Assembly (NCBI RefSeq): GCF_037975245.1 | Contig: NC_092571.1 | Span: 3,677,001 to 3,741,000, forward strand | Length of the DNA: 64,000 nucleotides | From: Apostichopus japonicus | Taxonomy: Eukaryota; Echinodermata; Holothuroidea; Aspidochirotida; Stichopodidae | Direction of reading: 5' to 3' | Notes under the pieces: model-generated | Database searches by the model: none | Told to the model about the DNA's origin: nothing | What the model saw: the letters and a program-made list of their open reading frames with translations, nothing else | Shown: one piece after another, positions 47,260 through 60,399 of the stretch | Layout: every line of letters starts with the position of its first letter | Position numbering within the stretch: the first letter of the stretch is position 1 | Made by a program: the position numbers and the translations under genes

Positions 47260-50200
47260 TACCGTGGCCCTTGTTAGGTTAGTATGTACGTAATGCTTTC
47301 ACTTTAATATTTAAAGAATGAACAATCAGAACGTTTACATACATTTGTGTCCTGAATTTATAAGTGAACTGTAATATAAGTTGATTAAATATTGTATTGA
47401 ATGACATAAAGCTGTGTTCTTGCCATTGAATTCGAAGTGCCTTAGAAAGTACTGACAAAAGCCGTTCTTAAGTTATTCAGTGCTGACAACTTTAAGGGAT
47501 TCCATTAAACCTATACATGATTTTAGTAGATATAAAAGCAAAGCTGTACTAATACCTTTTCTAGCAGATGATAGATTCTCTTCTTTGTTACTTTCTCTGG
47601 CCAGAAATCATATACTTTGCAATTTTTAGTTTCGGTTAGAGTATTTTCCCAGACGTTAACTCAGGATGTTGATACTGTTACATTAAAAAGAAAGTGAAAA
47701 AGGTTTGAATTTAGTTACTGTAATTACTTCCTGATTGTAAGCGGGACTCACACTTCGAAGGAAAGTGGGACATTGGACATTGAAAAAGCAGCCAGGGAAA
47801 CCCCTCAAAACTGTCCTGACGAAACAGGTCATCCATGTATTCTGTAGCACTACTTTTTAGTTTTGAATGTAATTCAACGACTTTTAAATGACTGTTTCAA
47901 CTAATTTGTGACATGGGTTGTCGTCTCTGGTCTAATTTATAAATTAATTTTTATAAACTGAAGTAACATGTAATATCTTCAGTATCTTATTTTTTTTCAT
48001 TGGTCTAGTATGTTGCCACCCATCAAATTATGGAACACTACACTCAACATATAAGTCTCAGCTTGTCTTGCAAATCAAACTCCGTGTATTTCAATGCAAT
48101 GCAAAACGTATAAAAACTATTTTTTATAACAGTTTTGTAATATCAGTCCACGTTATTTTGAAATTGCTTGACAAAGCCAAAAGAGAAAAAATTGCATATT
48201 GGAATAGACTGCTACGCAGTATAGGTATTCCGTTTATTATAGGTGTTGTGATGATGTGTATTTAATGTAGCATAGTAAAATGTGATAATCTTCGTTTGTG
48301 ATTAACAAAGTTAAACTAGATATATTAAACCATTACGTTTTTTTTTCTGTCAAAAAGGCCAAAGCATATGTTATTTCAGATGCTCGCTTTGTCAAATATT
48401 TCACATCAACAGACCAAGTCGAATTATATTCAGTAACCCGAGAAATCCCAATTTGTTGACAATTACGAAGCAAAAAGTCTCTAAAGATGCCATTCGGGCA
48501 GAATTCTTGATATATATAGTGTGGAACTGTGGATAAAAATCAGCAACATAGGTTACATATAAATTGTCTTGAGACGCGAACTTGAAAATGCTTTTGTAGT
48601 TGCAGTATGGAGATATCTTTAGACCGTAATATTAAGAAGTAAACAAGTCACAACTAAACTAGGATTAAAGTTATTTAACCATCAGTTTTCTGTATGAGGC
48701 AATATTTTTTCTTTTAATGAAAGTCAATGGCTCGGAAGGAAACGATGTAATTCGTTAATCAATATCATAAGTTTAAACTTAAAGATTTTATTCCTTTTAA
48801 AAATATAAATAAGTTATCAACACACACATAATACATGTAAGAGCTTATTGTACTCATGACACAGTAAATGAATAAGATACACGTTTACAGCTCCAGTAAG
48901 GTCAAAGTATTAGTAGTACTCTGACGAGTTAGCAAGTATCACCTAAGTGACAGTCATTACACCTTCATGGTTGACTGTGGAATAATTAGCGACGTAAGCT
49001 AAGGTCAGAGTATCAATTGACAAGAGCAGACCATATGTGAATATATGGTCAACAGACATCATTAATACCAACTAGGAAGTCCACATATTCATTTCAATTT
49101 CGTTGTAAACTACGCAATTTCGAAATGGAACACTATTGTCCATATTCTCTTTGAAGAGTCCAGCAGGCCAGACACGATTGTTATTCCGGCATCGTGATGT
49201 ACTATAACAAGTTGAACTCTGATGGTGATGTTTCAACAACAGGTTATTTCGTATGTAACATTCTTTTGCAGTAAATATTCTTCAATGTGATCGTCATCAA
49301 CATAATATAAACCTTAGTGACCGTAATTATTGCTTTCATCTTTAACTCGAAGAACCCAGAAAGGGACTGAACATAACGATGTTAAATTATAGTGGTGAAA
49401 TCTTACCAATTGACAAATACAGAGACAATAAAAAGTCATGACATTCCTATTTTTGATTTCAACACGTACTTTCAACAACTGCAATATGTAACGTGGTTTA
49501 CCTAATGCAAATGGTCGCTCATCGGTTTCAAACTGTGCGCTAAGTCTCAGAAAGTGTAAAAATCTTGTACCTGTGCAACATCTGTAGGACAGGAGAGAGG
49601 GGTGAAGTAATATACAAGAAATGTTAATTGATAATATTGTATTATTTTGTTATATGTACTGACATTATTAATACTTATTGTTGTAGAGCATGAGCTTCAA
49701 TTGGAAGTCTAAACATATGTGTAGAGAAGGGCAGGGGACTGAGCCATCTACCCCTTCCAGCGAGTGGGACATATTATCGTCTAACGAACTCCATTTGAGG
49801 GAATCGATTAAATAGGCAGTAAACGTTGTAATTTTGGCTGATTTTCAAGGTCTGGTGGAGGCAAACATGTCTTAACTTATACCACTGCTAAGAGATATGC
49901 GGATCGTCGAATAAACTTAGGTAAGTGGATAGACGTAGGAAGCGGAACGAGGGGATTGGTATCTTTATTATCATTCTCCGTGCCTAAGATGTAATGAAGA
50001 GTCTTCCTCTACACTCGTTATTGGTTGACAGCTCTCTAGACGTTTAGTCCCTAGACATCGATGATGTTGATTTTATTATTTATTAGACAACTGGCCAAAC
50101 TTGTCTTGCGTGTCACAACTAAAACATGAGGAAGAACATTTCTAGAACACATCACCACAAACTATAATTGAGAGATTTGATTTTAGATTAAACATGAAGC

Positions 50201-50990
50201 AATGTAAAAGCTACTTCCTACACATTCTTCTACTTAGTTGCTCAAAAAATATGTTACTTGATGTATAATAATTTACCTGATATGGTTTTGGCGATGATAT
50301 TGAAACCATTATAGTGTTGATTAGAAAGAGTTGCCTTGTAGTACCTAAAAATCCCTATGCCTGGTATTTAACATACCAGTTGTACATCTTCCTGACTAAA
50401 CTGAGGGAGACTCGGCGTCTAATCAGCTTCCATTTGAGATATAATTCCTTGCGTTTGAACTAATTCAGAACAAAAGATTCTTTACAATGTGGGAACAAAG
50501 CTGGAGGGCTTCACATAAATAAAACGGTTATTTTAAGCTACACAGTTCATTGATTAATTCATAATGTGATCAACATTTAAAAGGTCTATCTTGAGAGGTG
50601 GTCTGCATGCTGTCCATTTGCGTGGTTTCTTGATCTCCCTCTGCAGTGATGGTATATTTAAAAAACGACTATGTACATCAATTTTTGCTTGCATAATTTG
50701 AGGCTGATATTGGTTAACAAAGTATTGAAGGTCAAAAGTCTTAAGTGAAACGTTATAACTTTTAAATTATGTAATATTTGAAACGAATGTGCTGCTTGTT
50801 CGGTGTGATTTCATATTATCATTTTAATGCGTATTACCTACAGCTCTTTTCAAATATAGGATGTTTGGGTCAGTTGTGAATATAATATCACTTCTCAAAC
50901 CTGTTCGTTTTGTAGAATTCATACCAACAATAGATTACCGTGCATCGAGTGATGAAACACAGAATACGTAGGAACCCCTGCAAAAGTGTC
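47260..50990. other. no firm gene; weak minus-strand exon candidates
   Basis: It could contain cytoplasmic-tail exons of the Ig receptor upstream on the minus strand. Splice-bounded candidates are 49502-49570 (RFLHFLRLSAQFETDERPF) and about 50382-50423 (TPSLPQFSQEDVQL). Neither matches a known domain, and phases were not reconciled with the receptor exons. Confidence 0.2.
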
Positions 50991-50996
50991 TGAAAT

Positions 50997-51590
50997 AAAT
51001 GACAGGCTCTTACAGAGATGGTACATATAATAAACGCCATCAAACAACATACAGGCTCCTACAGTGATGGTACATATACTTAACGCCATCAGACAACGGA
51101 TATGCTTCTACAGTGATGGTACATATACTAAACGCCATCAAACAACAGACAGGCTTTTACAGTGATGGTACATATACTAAACGCCATCAAACAACAGACT
51201 GGCTCCTACAGTGATGGTACATATACTTAACGCCATCAGACAACGGATAGGCTCCTACAGTGATGGTACATATACTAAACACCATCAAACAACAGACAGG
51301 CTTTTACAGTGATGGTACATATACTAAACGCCATCAAACAACAGACACAATCATACAGTGATGGTACATATAATTAATGCCATCGAACAACAGACAGGCT
51401 TCTACACTGATGGTACATATAATAAACGCCATCAAACAACATACAGGCTTCTACAGTGATGGTACATATACTAAACGCCATCAAACAACAGGCAGGCTTC
51501 TACAGTGATGGTACATATAATAAACGCCATTAAACAACATACAGGCTCCTACAGTAATGGTACATCCAATAAACGCCATCGAGAAAGAAC
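50997..51590. repeat. 49-bp minisatellite, about 12 copies
   Basis: Tandem units containing ACAGTGATGGTACATATACT, then AAACGCCATCAAACAACAGA, then CAGGCTCCT, with a regular 49-base period (for example GATGGTACAT at 51017, 51066 and 51115). Units differ by a few substitutions. It lies 3' of the last supported Ig receptor exon, possibly in an intron. Confidence 0.9.
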
Positions 51591-52283
51591 ATAAGTAACA
51601 CGTAATGTAAAGTATTATATGTATAGTGTTCTATCTTATTAATAGACTAACAAACAAAAGAACATAAATAACTCATAATGTGAGTCATTAGATGTATATT
51701 GTTTTATCCTACAACGTGAAAATCATAAAGATCAGGGTTCGGTCCAAAGTTTTGAAACGGAAATGTATATCAACAACGTAGCACAATATGAAGTTTCAAC
51801 GGACATGCTTTTAACACGGTAGTGTTTACAGACTAACGCCAAACGCAATTCTCCAATAAAATGATATACTATAAAATCGTAAGTATGTTGAATGTTAACG
51901 AGGCTTGTGCGTGTAACTGGTTAGTATATAACATCAAATATATATTTTTTAAATAAGTATTCCTTTTGCAACTTTCTTCTCAATTATAGATGATCGTGCA
52001 TCGAATAATAAATTGCAATAATTAGTTAATGTACACAAGTTTTGTATGGAGAATATACTGGTTGAAATACTCACTGATTCTCAACGTCAAAACGTGACTC
52101 TGCAGCAAAAATGGAGAGAGATTACTGATCAGTAAAAATCGAGCTCTATGATTATCTAATCTATAATATTTAATGCATCTCTTGATCGGTTTTTTTGGAG
52201 TCAATCATATATTACGACTTCAGTATCATGTGATATTTGTCACGTAGCACATACAAATAAGAAGCGTAAATGTTTGAACTTAC

Positions 52284-52511
52284 TAATTTTATGACGATAG
52301 TAACCAAAGATGCATGCGAAAGACATCGTGAAGGAAGCTGCACATGTTACTATGATTAAGAGCAACATCGTCACACCGGATATATTTCGGTCTTTGTCCT
52401 GCCGCATGGGAACTGTCGGATAATTAATATTATCCTTTTCGGAGGTATTTGTCCGGAAGCTACTGGCAGTACTATTGTGCTCAGTGTTATTTGTTTCGAA
52501 GGTCTTGCCAC
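52284..52511 (-). CDS. stalk and transmembrane exon of the Ig receptor
   Basis: 228 bases between CTTCCTCCACAG and GTAAGT, phase 1 at both ends, so it can be swapped without shifting frame. It encodes GKTFETNNTEHNST, a polar stalk, RNISGVTMLLLIIVTCAASF and a basic stop-transfer end (GYYRHKI). A second hydrophobic minus-strand frame at 52684-52893 (FAIICGAIAAYVIFICGKS) could be an alternative membrane exon, but its upstream acceptor leads through a stop. Confidence 0.65.
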
Positions 52512-54753
52512 CTGTGGAGGAAGTGCCAACACCATGTGCAATATCACTCTAAAGTCATACTATGTATTTGACAATATTGCTGGTTTAAATGTAACAACCA
52601 ATCACCGACTGTTTTTTGTTAAAGTGTCAGTAGTCCAGTAATGTTTTTTAATTTTTTTCCCAACATAACCCATATATAACCTTTCACTTTAATAAGGAGA
52701 AATAAATACCGGTGATTAAACTAACCCAAGTTTGATTTTCTGGTATTTTAAACATGATGATTTCTTTTCTTTCTAAGAGCGCTGATTTTCCACAAATAAA
52801 GATAACATAAGCCGCAATTGCTCCGCAAATTATAGCGAAGGAGGGAACATAGTCGATAACTAACCATAAGCATTGCATTTTGACTATCGGCATGAAATAT
52901 CATCTGCTAAAAATTAGAAATAATCTCCCTCTGCAGAAGGTGGCTAGCCATAATGTTTACTACTTTCGTCGAATGGAAAGGTTAGGACGTTCCTAACTGC
53001 AACTCGTAGTAGTTTGAAAATGAGCTACAAGGTATTTTGAAACTATGTGATTGTCATCATCGATGGAATCTGCTTGAATGAGGACTGCAAGAGTCACTGG
53101 CGATACAACAGAACTTACTTAAAAGAACACTCTTTGACGTGTGAAATGAAGCACTAATATATCAACTTTTATAAGCCTGGGTGTATTCACTACAGAGTAA
53201 GATATTTGGATTTATTACATGAAAAAAGTAACAATAACTTTTAAAGATTGTTTCTTAACCTTCCCCCACAAAGGATAATGGATTTTATGCCACAGAATGA
53301 CATTGTTAATAGTTTTTGACGTATAGTAATACAATGCTACCTTCAAGTGCTATTATAGATTTTAATGTTCCCACCTTCATTTGATGCAGATGTATAATTT
53401 ACTCCGTGACGAAGGGAAACGTTGGTGTTTGATATTTTATTTCAATTCTTCCAATGTGAATAATATTATTATAAACAACGTTATTTTGTTGGGAATGTTG
53501 TTTCTCTGCATTAAACCAGCCAAAGATCTTTCCGTCAATTTTGAACATCGGAGAGGAATAAGGTCTGATTTCGAAATGTTACATGATTCTGTACAGTTAT
53601 TTAAGATGTGCAATAGATATTAACTCTAGCGAGCAATCTACAAAATGGAAACGCAGTCCCAATGATAGCCTCTCCCCTCCCCAAATGAATGTCCCCGTTG
53701 CCCGCCCAACATTTCCATTTAGTCACTTTTTGTCGTTAATGCCATTGATAGATGGGTTTTGTAGTCATAAATGTACGATAGCTACTCATAATCAATATAG
53801 GACCGTCGGTCATTGAGCGTTCTTCACGTTGTCACACAGTAATGTTGTTCAATTTTTAGTGAAGCAGCTTATCATTTCTTTATACTAAATAATCACTTTG
53901 TATTTAATGTTGATTTGTTGTTGCTTATTACTAGTGGGACAACAATATATATGTTTATTCAATGCCGCGGCCCTTGTCCGTTATTTCGCAGGTACGATTG
54001 ACTGACAGCTCAGTTCTTTTCAAACAGTTTGCGCGACTTTCAATAGCTTCAAGGCTGGTAGCCTACTAATATTCGAAGCACCAAGTACTGTCAAGAATCT
54101 TGCTATTATGCATTAGACAAACAGGAAACGTATTTACATATTTAATACTGTTCATTAGAGTTTTTAAAATTTCCTTCCTGTACTCACCAAACTGGGAATT
54201 GAATTGATATCCTGCCCTTAATTGGGTAAGCCAGAGATTGTGATATGAGGGACTTTAGAGGTGTGAAATATATAGTATTACTCACCAAATGCAACCATAC
54301 GTGGTTGTGTTTAAAATCTTTGCGAATCAAAATCTTAAAAGTAAAAGTTCAGAGTTTAATTTTTTACTACTGAATTCTCGTAGCGTTTTTTCTTGCCTCT
54401 TTGCATGGTTTGCTTGTTTTCCAATATACTCAGCAACTGTTCAAGCTGACATACAACTAACTTTTAAACTGGATTATTTTTGTGCACGCACCTCATGCAA
54501 CCAACGTTATGTTACTCAAACTTGAAATATATTTTCGTCCAACCTACCTTCCACTTGTATCACGTATGGTATTTCTGGTCCATTTCCTTTGCAGGTAAAG
54601 TTTCCATTGTGACAAAGTGATACACTTTTAATATGTAGTGTGTTGTTCTCGTAAATTTCAACGGTGTCATTACATGGAAATTTGATATAAACAAAGTTTT
54701 CTATTATAAGTTGTCCATTGTGTAACCATCTGCCAATCTCTCCATCAGACAGT

Positions 54754-56310
54754 CAGTGTTCGATTTTTCCGGTATCGCATCGCAAAATGCGATCCAAAAC
54801 GACAAACTTGCGAGACGTTTTCAAATCAGCATCGCACATTGTGCCGATTTGTGCGATACAAATTCCTAGTCAGATTTGGGAGCAAACACTCAAACCTTAA
54901 CTTACGAACTGTCGATCACAATGTAGAAGTTATAACTTATTGAGTTTATACTCAATGTACAACTTATTCACTTGACCGAATAGCGAAAAAAAAAACCTGA
55001 AAAAATAATATCCTACCATAGTTAAGTGTAAAGCAAATAGCCTAACCACCTCGGCGGTTACGGATCTCACGTAACTAAAAGGTTCCTTGGCAACGTGCCA
55101 AAAAATGTTAACAAACAGGTGTTACACAGGGGATGAGCTCACAGTTGTTGGGAAGGTACCTGGGCAAATTCGCAGCACATGTACCGTGGTACAGTAGTTG
55201 GGTATAGGGTTAAACACTGCAGTTGTAAAAATGTACGCATAGTGCACGCTATTCATTGTTAGGCAGTCTAGAAACGGGGCTTTGCTGAACGTTGTTTGTT
55301 TCATAATATCGGAAGTTTTGTAAGTTGCACTTTTTAAAGATTGAAAGACAGATTAAATCTCTTTTCATTTTTTAACATAATATAGCTACTTTAACTTGTC
55401 ATTTTAAAATTTTCATCAGTTTCGTGACAATTTAAATAAAAAAAGTTGTCAGTATTTTGCATCCTCAACTGCGAATTTTTTCATCGCCAGACATCGCCAA
55501 AAATGACAACAATTTTTGGGGGCTTTCGCCCCCAGGATCCCCACGAGGGGTTCTACCCCATGACCCCACCATAGCCCTAAGACGGGCCCCTGGACACCAC
55601 GCCTTTATGCTCGCACGTTACGCGTGCTAGGCAGGCGAACACCGGTGGGAAATCGGCAGTGTGTTCGCGGGAAATTGAACAAGGTTTTCCAACACTGCTG
55701 AACTGTGCAGTTACTGTATGCATCATGTTCAAGGTTTTCACAGAGTCCTTTGAGGAAATGAATGGTTAGTACAGTGTATATATGCTGCACTAATGCTGTG
55801 TGTAGGCCAAGGTTCACGAAGGTCATTGGTTATATTCGCGCGCCGTAGACGGTTTTTAGATGTTACGGAGAGTCAGGTTTCCATGGATATTAATCGAAAA
55901 TGAATCTGAGTTTAACTGACGCTAAAGAAATGGATCGTCTTGGGCAGATTAACAAATCATTGCAAGTATAAATAAGTACAGGTAGCTCTGCTGTTAAAAA
56001 GAAAAGTTCAATATCGGTTTGCTGTTATCGGCAATTAAGCAAAATTTTACCGATACCGGTATGCTGCCGATATTGCAAATATCGGCCGATACCGATATTG
56101 AAAACGATTATCGTAGCAACACTAGTATAAATAATAATAATAATAAACAAACATTTTCTAGTTAATACATTGATCGCCAACATTTGGTCCGTTTTGTGGT
56201 AATTTCAAAACTGCTATTCAATATTGGGGAACTGCTATGCAACAAAAATATTGTATAGCAATTGTCGAAATTTGTTGCTATGCAATTTTTTGGCCATAAG
56301 TCGAACACTG
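54754..56310. mobile_element. non-autonomous hAT transposon inserted in the Ig exon
   Basis: 1,557 bases bounded by terminal inverted repeats CAGTGTTCGAYTT (13 bases with one mismatch) and flanked by the perfect 8-bp duplication CAGACAGT (54746-54753 and 56311-56318). CAGTG termini with 8-bp target duplications define the hAT superfamily. Subterminal GCATAGCA- and GCATCGCA-like words repeat near both ends. No transposase frame is present. The interior includes a GGGGGCTTTCGCCCCCAGGA hairpin and an ATCGGCCGATACCGATAT block near 56.0-56.1 kb, possibly a nested older element. Confidence 0.92.
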
Positions 56311-56929
56311 CAGACAGTGCACACGGAAGTTCAATGGATGATGAAATAGGTACGTAGCACACATGTGTGCAGTTGTCCAATACGGCAATTCTCGATGCAA
56401 TTATACTGTAACTATTCAGAAAAACGAGCATGAAAATTCTCCAAAGATAAGTCGAGGATACAGTTAAAGTAGAATTAATCTTTGCCGCCATTGCTTGTGA
56501 ATCCTCCACAAATCAAGGGATACCTTACTGGTGTCAGATTCATGTATTGAATGGGGCAGACATTTGTCGCTATCATCCCCGCTGTTGCTTTCTCGTTAGT
56601 CTTTCTCAGAATGAAGATGGCTTAAGCGTGTGTAGTGTCGTTTCCATGTGAAACTAATAGTGAAGGGTGCATGTAACAAAAGGGAATCCGTGCCTTCTTC
56701 TTTTTGACTTGTACATCGATCTTGACTTTTCGAGACAGCTATTTTGATTTAAAATGACGTATTTGCAGTCATTATTATTTCCTCATGCCATATCTGCCAA
56801 AAAGAAATGGGAAATTTTGCTGACAAAATGTATCGACAAAAAGATGAAGACTGACTCACAACATCTATAGTCCTCGACGTAACAGATTTACATAAATCTT
56901 ATCCCATCAAAAAGGAAAAAAAAAACTTA

Positions 56930-57400
56930 AAATGTCCTAAGATAGATCCTTGTGGATCACCACATACAGTATTTCATCGCCTCTGAATGTACATTGTTGA
57001 AAGTTCTGAATTGTAGAATTTGAGAAATTCTTCCAGCCAGTCAAGACCGATGCCTCTATACCATTAGGAGATTAACAGAATTTGGTGGTCCATGGTATCA
57101 GACGCTTTCGAAAAATCTAAGAAGGCACCCACTGAAACCATGTTCTTATCCATAACATCGTACATACCATCCAAAGCATCCGTTAGAGTCAGCTCAGTTG
57201 AATGTCCTGTGGAAAATGGTATTGCACTTTGAACAAAATACCATGCGTACTAGTAAAACTGAAATATCGGTTAACTATTCTTTCGAATATCTTGAAGGAA
57301 AATCCTAATAAGACAGAAACTGGACAATTATTGTTGCAGCTTTTTTCAACAGGAATGACTTTGGCTATTTTTAATTGGTCGGAAACAATACCAGTATAGA
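56930..57400 (-). mobile_element. decayed LINE reverse transcriptase fragment
   Basis: Conceptual minus-strand translation with stops and shifts shows reverse transcriptase blocks: VGAFLDFSKASDTMDHQILL, then WYRGIGLDWLEEFLKF, and GDPQGSILG at the lower-coordinate end; upstream material resembles the finger domain. It is a second LINE lineage, distinct from the copies at 31 and 59-61 kb, and clearly dead. Confidence 0.65.
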
Positions 57401-57409
57401 TAAATATAA

Positions 57410-58960
57410 ATTAGTAATGTAAGCAAGGTGTTTAACAATTAAATTTATTTGTTTTCATTCATTATCAAAACCAGCAGAATTATTTCCTGCCAAAAACATA
57501 TCAATTGATGAATGGTATGGAATTTTCTTATTCAACATGTAACAGTACAAGGAAGTATATACTTACAGATCTGCCAGTACTTCCAAAACTCCAAGAGTAA
57601 GGTGTATCGTAGGTATGGCTTCCACATATTCACCAGTCACCTTATACGCGTCAGCATACGACATGACACAATAAAGTGTTGAGCACTTCAGTAAGTGGAT
57701 CAGATATTTGCTATCAGCAATGGTGACCATCCATATTGTTACATTGGTTCAAAACTAATGAAATATATCATAGAAGTTGTTAGGATTGTAACCGTATTAT
57801 TTTTTAAACATGATCAAATGGATTTCAGTAAGCTCATGTTCATCGGCTCCTTGAATAAAAAAAAACACTTACGATTAGTGTTTGCTTGTACATCGATTAC
57901 TATTGTTAATTGAAAAATTGAAAAAAAATTGAATACAACAGGACTCTTTAAAATGTTAACGGAGCTTTTGTTTACGAATTTTCACAGCATAAATTAGTAT
58001 ATTTCATTCTTACGGAGCTAATATCCTCTTCAAGGTATGGAAATTGTGTCAAATGCTGAACATCTATTTTAATCTCTTTAGTTCTTTACATTTATTCAAA
58101 CATCACCGTGCTGCTGTAAACCCACCGCTGTGTTAAGTTCGATGTAGCCTACCCCTCTCAAGAAAAAATAGAACCACATCCTTCAATTAACGCATGCTGT
58201 CCTAATTCTAGCATACTGAAGCAATCAACACTGAACTAAAACACCGTCAAACTAATTAAACATTTTGTGCCTTGTTTGTACATAAAAAAGAAAAATACGT
58301 CCAAACTCTACCCTATTTTTTCCAAATAATATTGAAAATATCGAAAGATTCATTTTTTTGTCAACAACCAAATGTATCGTTCACCCATATCATTACACGT
58401 CCCAGAAAGGGAACACATGATTACACCAAGAAAGCCGAAAATTAAATCATTGAAACAACATATATGCTACAATAAAAATTATCTTAAAGCAGCAATATGC
58501 GTTGATTATCGAGATTTTCCAATACTAGGATACTATACCAATGACGTAAGCTAAGCTAACTGTAAAGTTTCAACTCAAACTATTCCCGGAAAGTGCAAAA
58601 AATATGACATTTTCTGATTTTCGCATTTTGAATCTTTGACTTCGATAGACTCCTCCCACTTATATGTACCTTGTGAATATGTATAACGGACAAGGAACTT
58701 TGAATAGCAAGGTAAATAATAAAAAAAAATCAGCTGAGGAGATGTACGTACTGCGCGAAGGGACAGTTGCGCCATATCTCATTGTATACGATGCCCTAAA
58801 AACACAAGAGAATTCGTCGCTCCGCGAAAATAAAACAGCAAGGATACATAACAGAGAAAGTCATGGAACCAGAAGAACCCAATCGGTACGTTACATTCGC
58901 GAGAACGATATTGTATCACTCTACTCGGTGTTACATAGGCTAGTTACTGTAGTACAATCA
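57410..58960. other. no recognisable gene
   Basis: AT-rich sequence with short open frames only, between two LINE fragments. Confidence 0.4.
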
Positions 58961-59065
58961 GACCTATTAGTTAGTTTAGTTTAGTAGAAAAAAGGATCAG
59001 GAGAGACACTTAAGTCCCCATCAAGGACCCTATAGAGAGAGGGAAAAAAATGAAGACACAAACAC

Positions 59066-59794
59066 TCAGACCCGATTACAATGCTTAAAGTGCTTGTCCA
59101 AAGCATTCTTAAACCCATTGACACTACTTGCAAATACAACTTTCTCAGGCCAACCATTCCACTCATTCACAACCGTATTAGAAAAAAAAGTTATGCCGAA
59201 TATTAATCCTATTATGTGACTTTTGGAGTTTAAGACAATGACCTCTGGTACAACTACTGTTAGCAAACATGAAAAAGTCGGTAAAGGATAAATTGTCGAA
59301 ACCATACACAATCCTGAAAACCTGGATCAAGTCCCCACGTAACCTCCTAAGCTCCAGTGTGGTGAGATTCAACAGTTGTAACCGCCTATTATAAGGAACA
59401 CTCTTTAAGGAACTAATCATCCTAGGAGCCCTCCTCTGGACCTTTTCAAGTACTTCCTTTTCCTTAGCAAAATATGGGTTCCAAGCCTGCACAGCATACT
59501 CCAGATGAGGCCTAACCAACTGCTTATAAAGCCTAACTACGATGTCCTCTTTCAAAAAACTAAAGTTCAAATCTTGATCATACCTAAAACCCTATTACCT
59601 CTTTTAGCAGCTTCAAGACAATGTTTGGAAGGTTGCAGCGATGAGTCAATGTAGATACCTAGGTCTCTTTCCACAGAGACCTCCTGTAACTCCACACCAT
59701 GAAGAATGTATGTAAACTTTTGGTTACTACTACCAATGTGCATTACCTTGCAGTTATCAATATTAAAAAGCATTTGCCACCCCTGAGACAACAT
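59066..59794 (-). pseudogene. LINE ORF2: C-terminal reverse transcriptase remnant
   Basis: It contains FNIDNCKVMHIGSSNQKFTY and ERDLGIYIDSSLQPSKHCLE, then after a one-base shift LVRPHLEYAVQAWNPYF, KVQRRAPRMI and LTTLELRRLRGDLIQVFRI, and after a second shift FFSNTVVNEWNGWPEKVV and the end. These are the thumb and post-thumb blocks of CR1-type enzymes. The FADD core is missing, deleted at the join near 59.79 kb. Confidence 0.8.
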
Positions 59795-60399
59795 CTAGAA
59801 AGTAACTACCCTTCCTACTACTGGAACCATCTATCCAATTAATGTCAGGAAAATTAAAGTCGCCCATAATAACAACATCACCTTTAGCAGCCTTTCTAAT
59901 TGTATCAAACAGCAAGACATCATTATCATCGCTGCTGTTAGGAGAACGGTAAACAACACCAACAGTGATAACATCACTGGACTTCTTGGAGTTGTCTGTG
60001 AACAACTCGCACCAGACAGAATTTACAAAAGACCCTTGCAACTGAGATTTCTCTACACTTACAATGTCATCTCTAACATACAGTGAAACTCCCATGACGA
60101 GTATCCCTTCTGTCCTGACGATACACAACATACCCCGGGTGAGAAACCTCAGCACTATCAATGTCCTCCCTTAACCAAGATTCGGTGATACCAAACACAT
60201 CAGGTTTCAGATCCTCAAATAGCACAGTAAATTCAGCAATTTTTTTACGAATACTTCTAGCATTGGTAAAGACAATCTTCAGCTTATCCCTGAAACTATG
60301 TACCTTAGCATGCCCCCTAAAGTTAGATCTATGATTATCACTTCCCTTGCTTTCAAAACGCGTATAATCGCCTCCACTAGGAACATAATCCTTATCCAA
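59763..60399 (-). pseudogene. LINE ORF2: APE-type endonuclease, frameshifted and truncated
   Basis: It begins in overlap with the end of ORF1 (GGATAAGGATTATG). FTNARSIRKKIAEF, DVFGITESWL, HPGYVVYRQDRR, then after loss of one G near 60092 VSLYVRDDIVSV, VGVVYRSPNSS, VVIMGDFNFPDINW. These are the endonuclease blocks; the C-terminal SDH block is lost because the sequence stops at YFLDVVS, where it joins the reverse transcriptase tail. Confidence 0.8.

Larger units (their letters stand above)
52075..56491 (-). pseudogene. single-Ig-domain membrane receptor, Ig exon split by an hAT element
   Basis: Minus-strand gene. The first coding exon starts at ATG 56491 (GCAATGGCGG context) with a hydrophobic leader (LWRIFMLVFLNSYSIIAS), then an Ig domain: Cys in IELPCALS, Trp ten residues on in GRWLHNGQ, and the second Cys in GNFTC, 55 residues after the first. 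The exon ends at 54548 (donor GTAGGT, phase 1). A hAT insertion at 54754-56310 interrupts it between CALS and DGEIG; without the insertion and one target-site copy the frame is continuous. Exon 52284-52511 (phase 1-1) gives an Asn/Thr-rich stalk and one membrane span (GVTMLLLIIVTCAASFTMSF). A 25-base cytoplasmic exon at 52075-52099 joins in phase. Later exons are unknown. At least six N-glycosylation motifs are present. The Ig subfamily is unknown; probably a cell-surface recognition receptor. This allele should be non-functional unless the insertion is spliced out. Confidence 0.72.
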
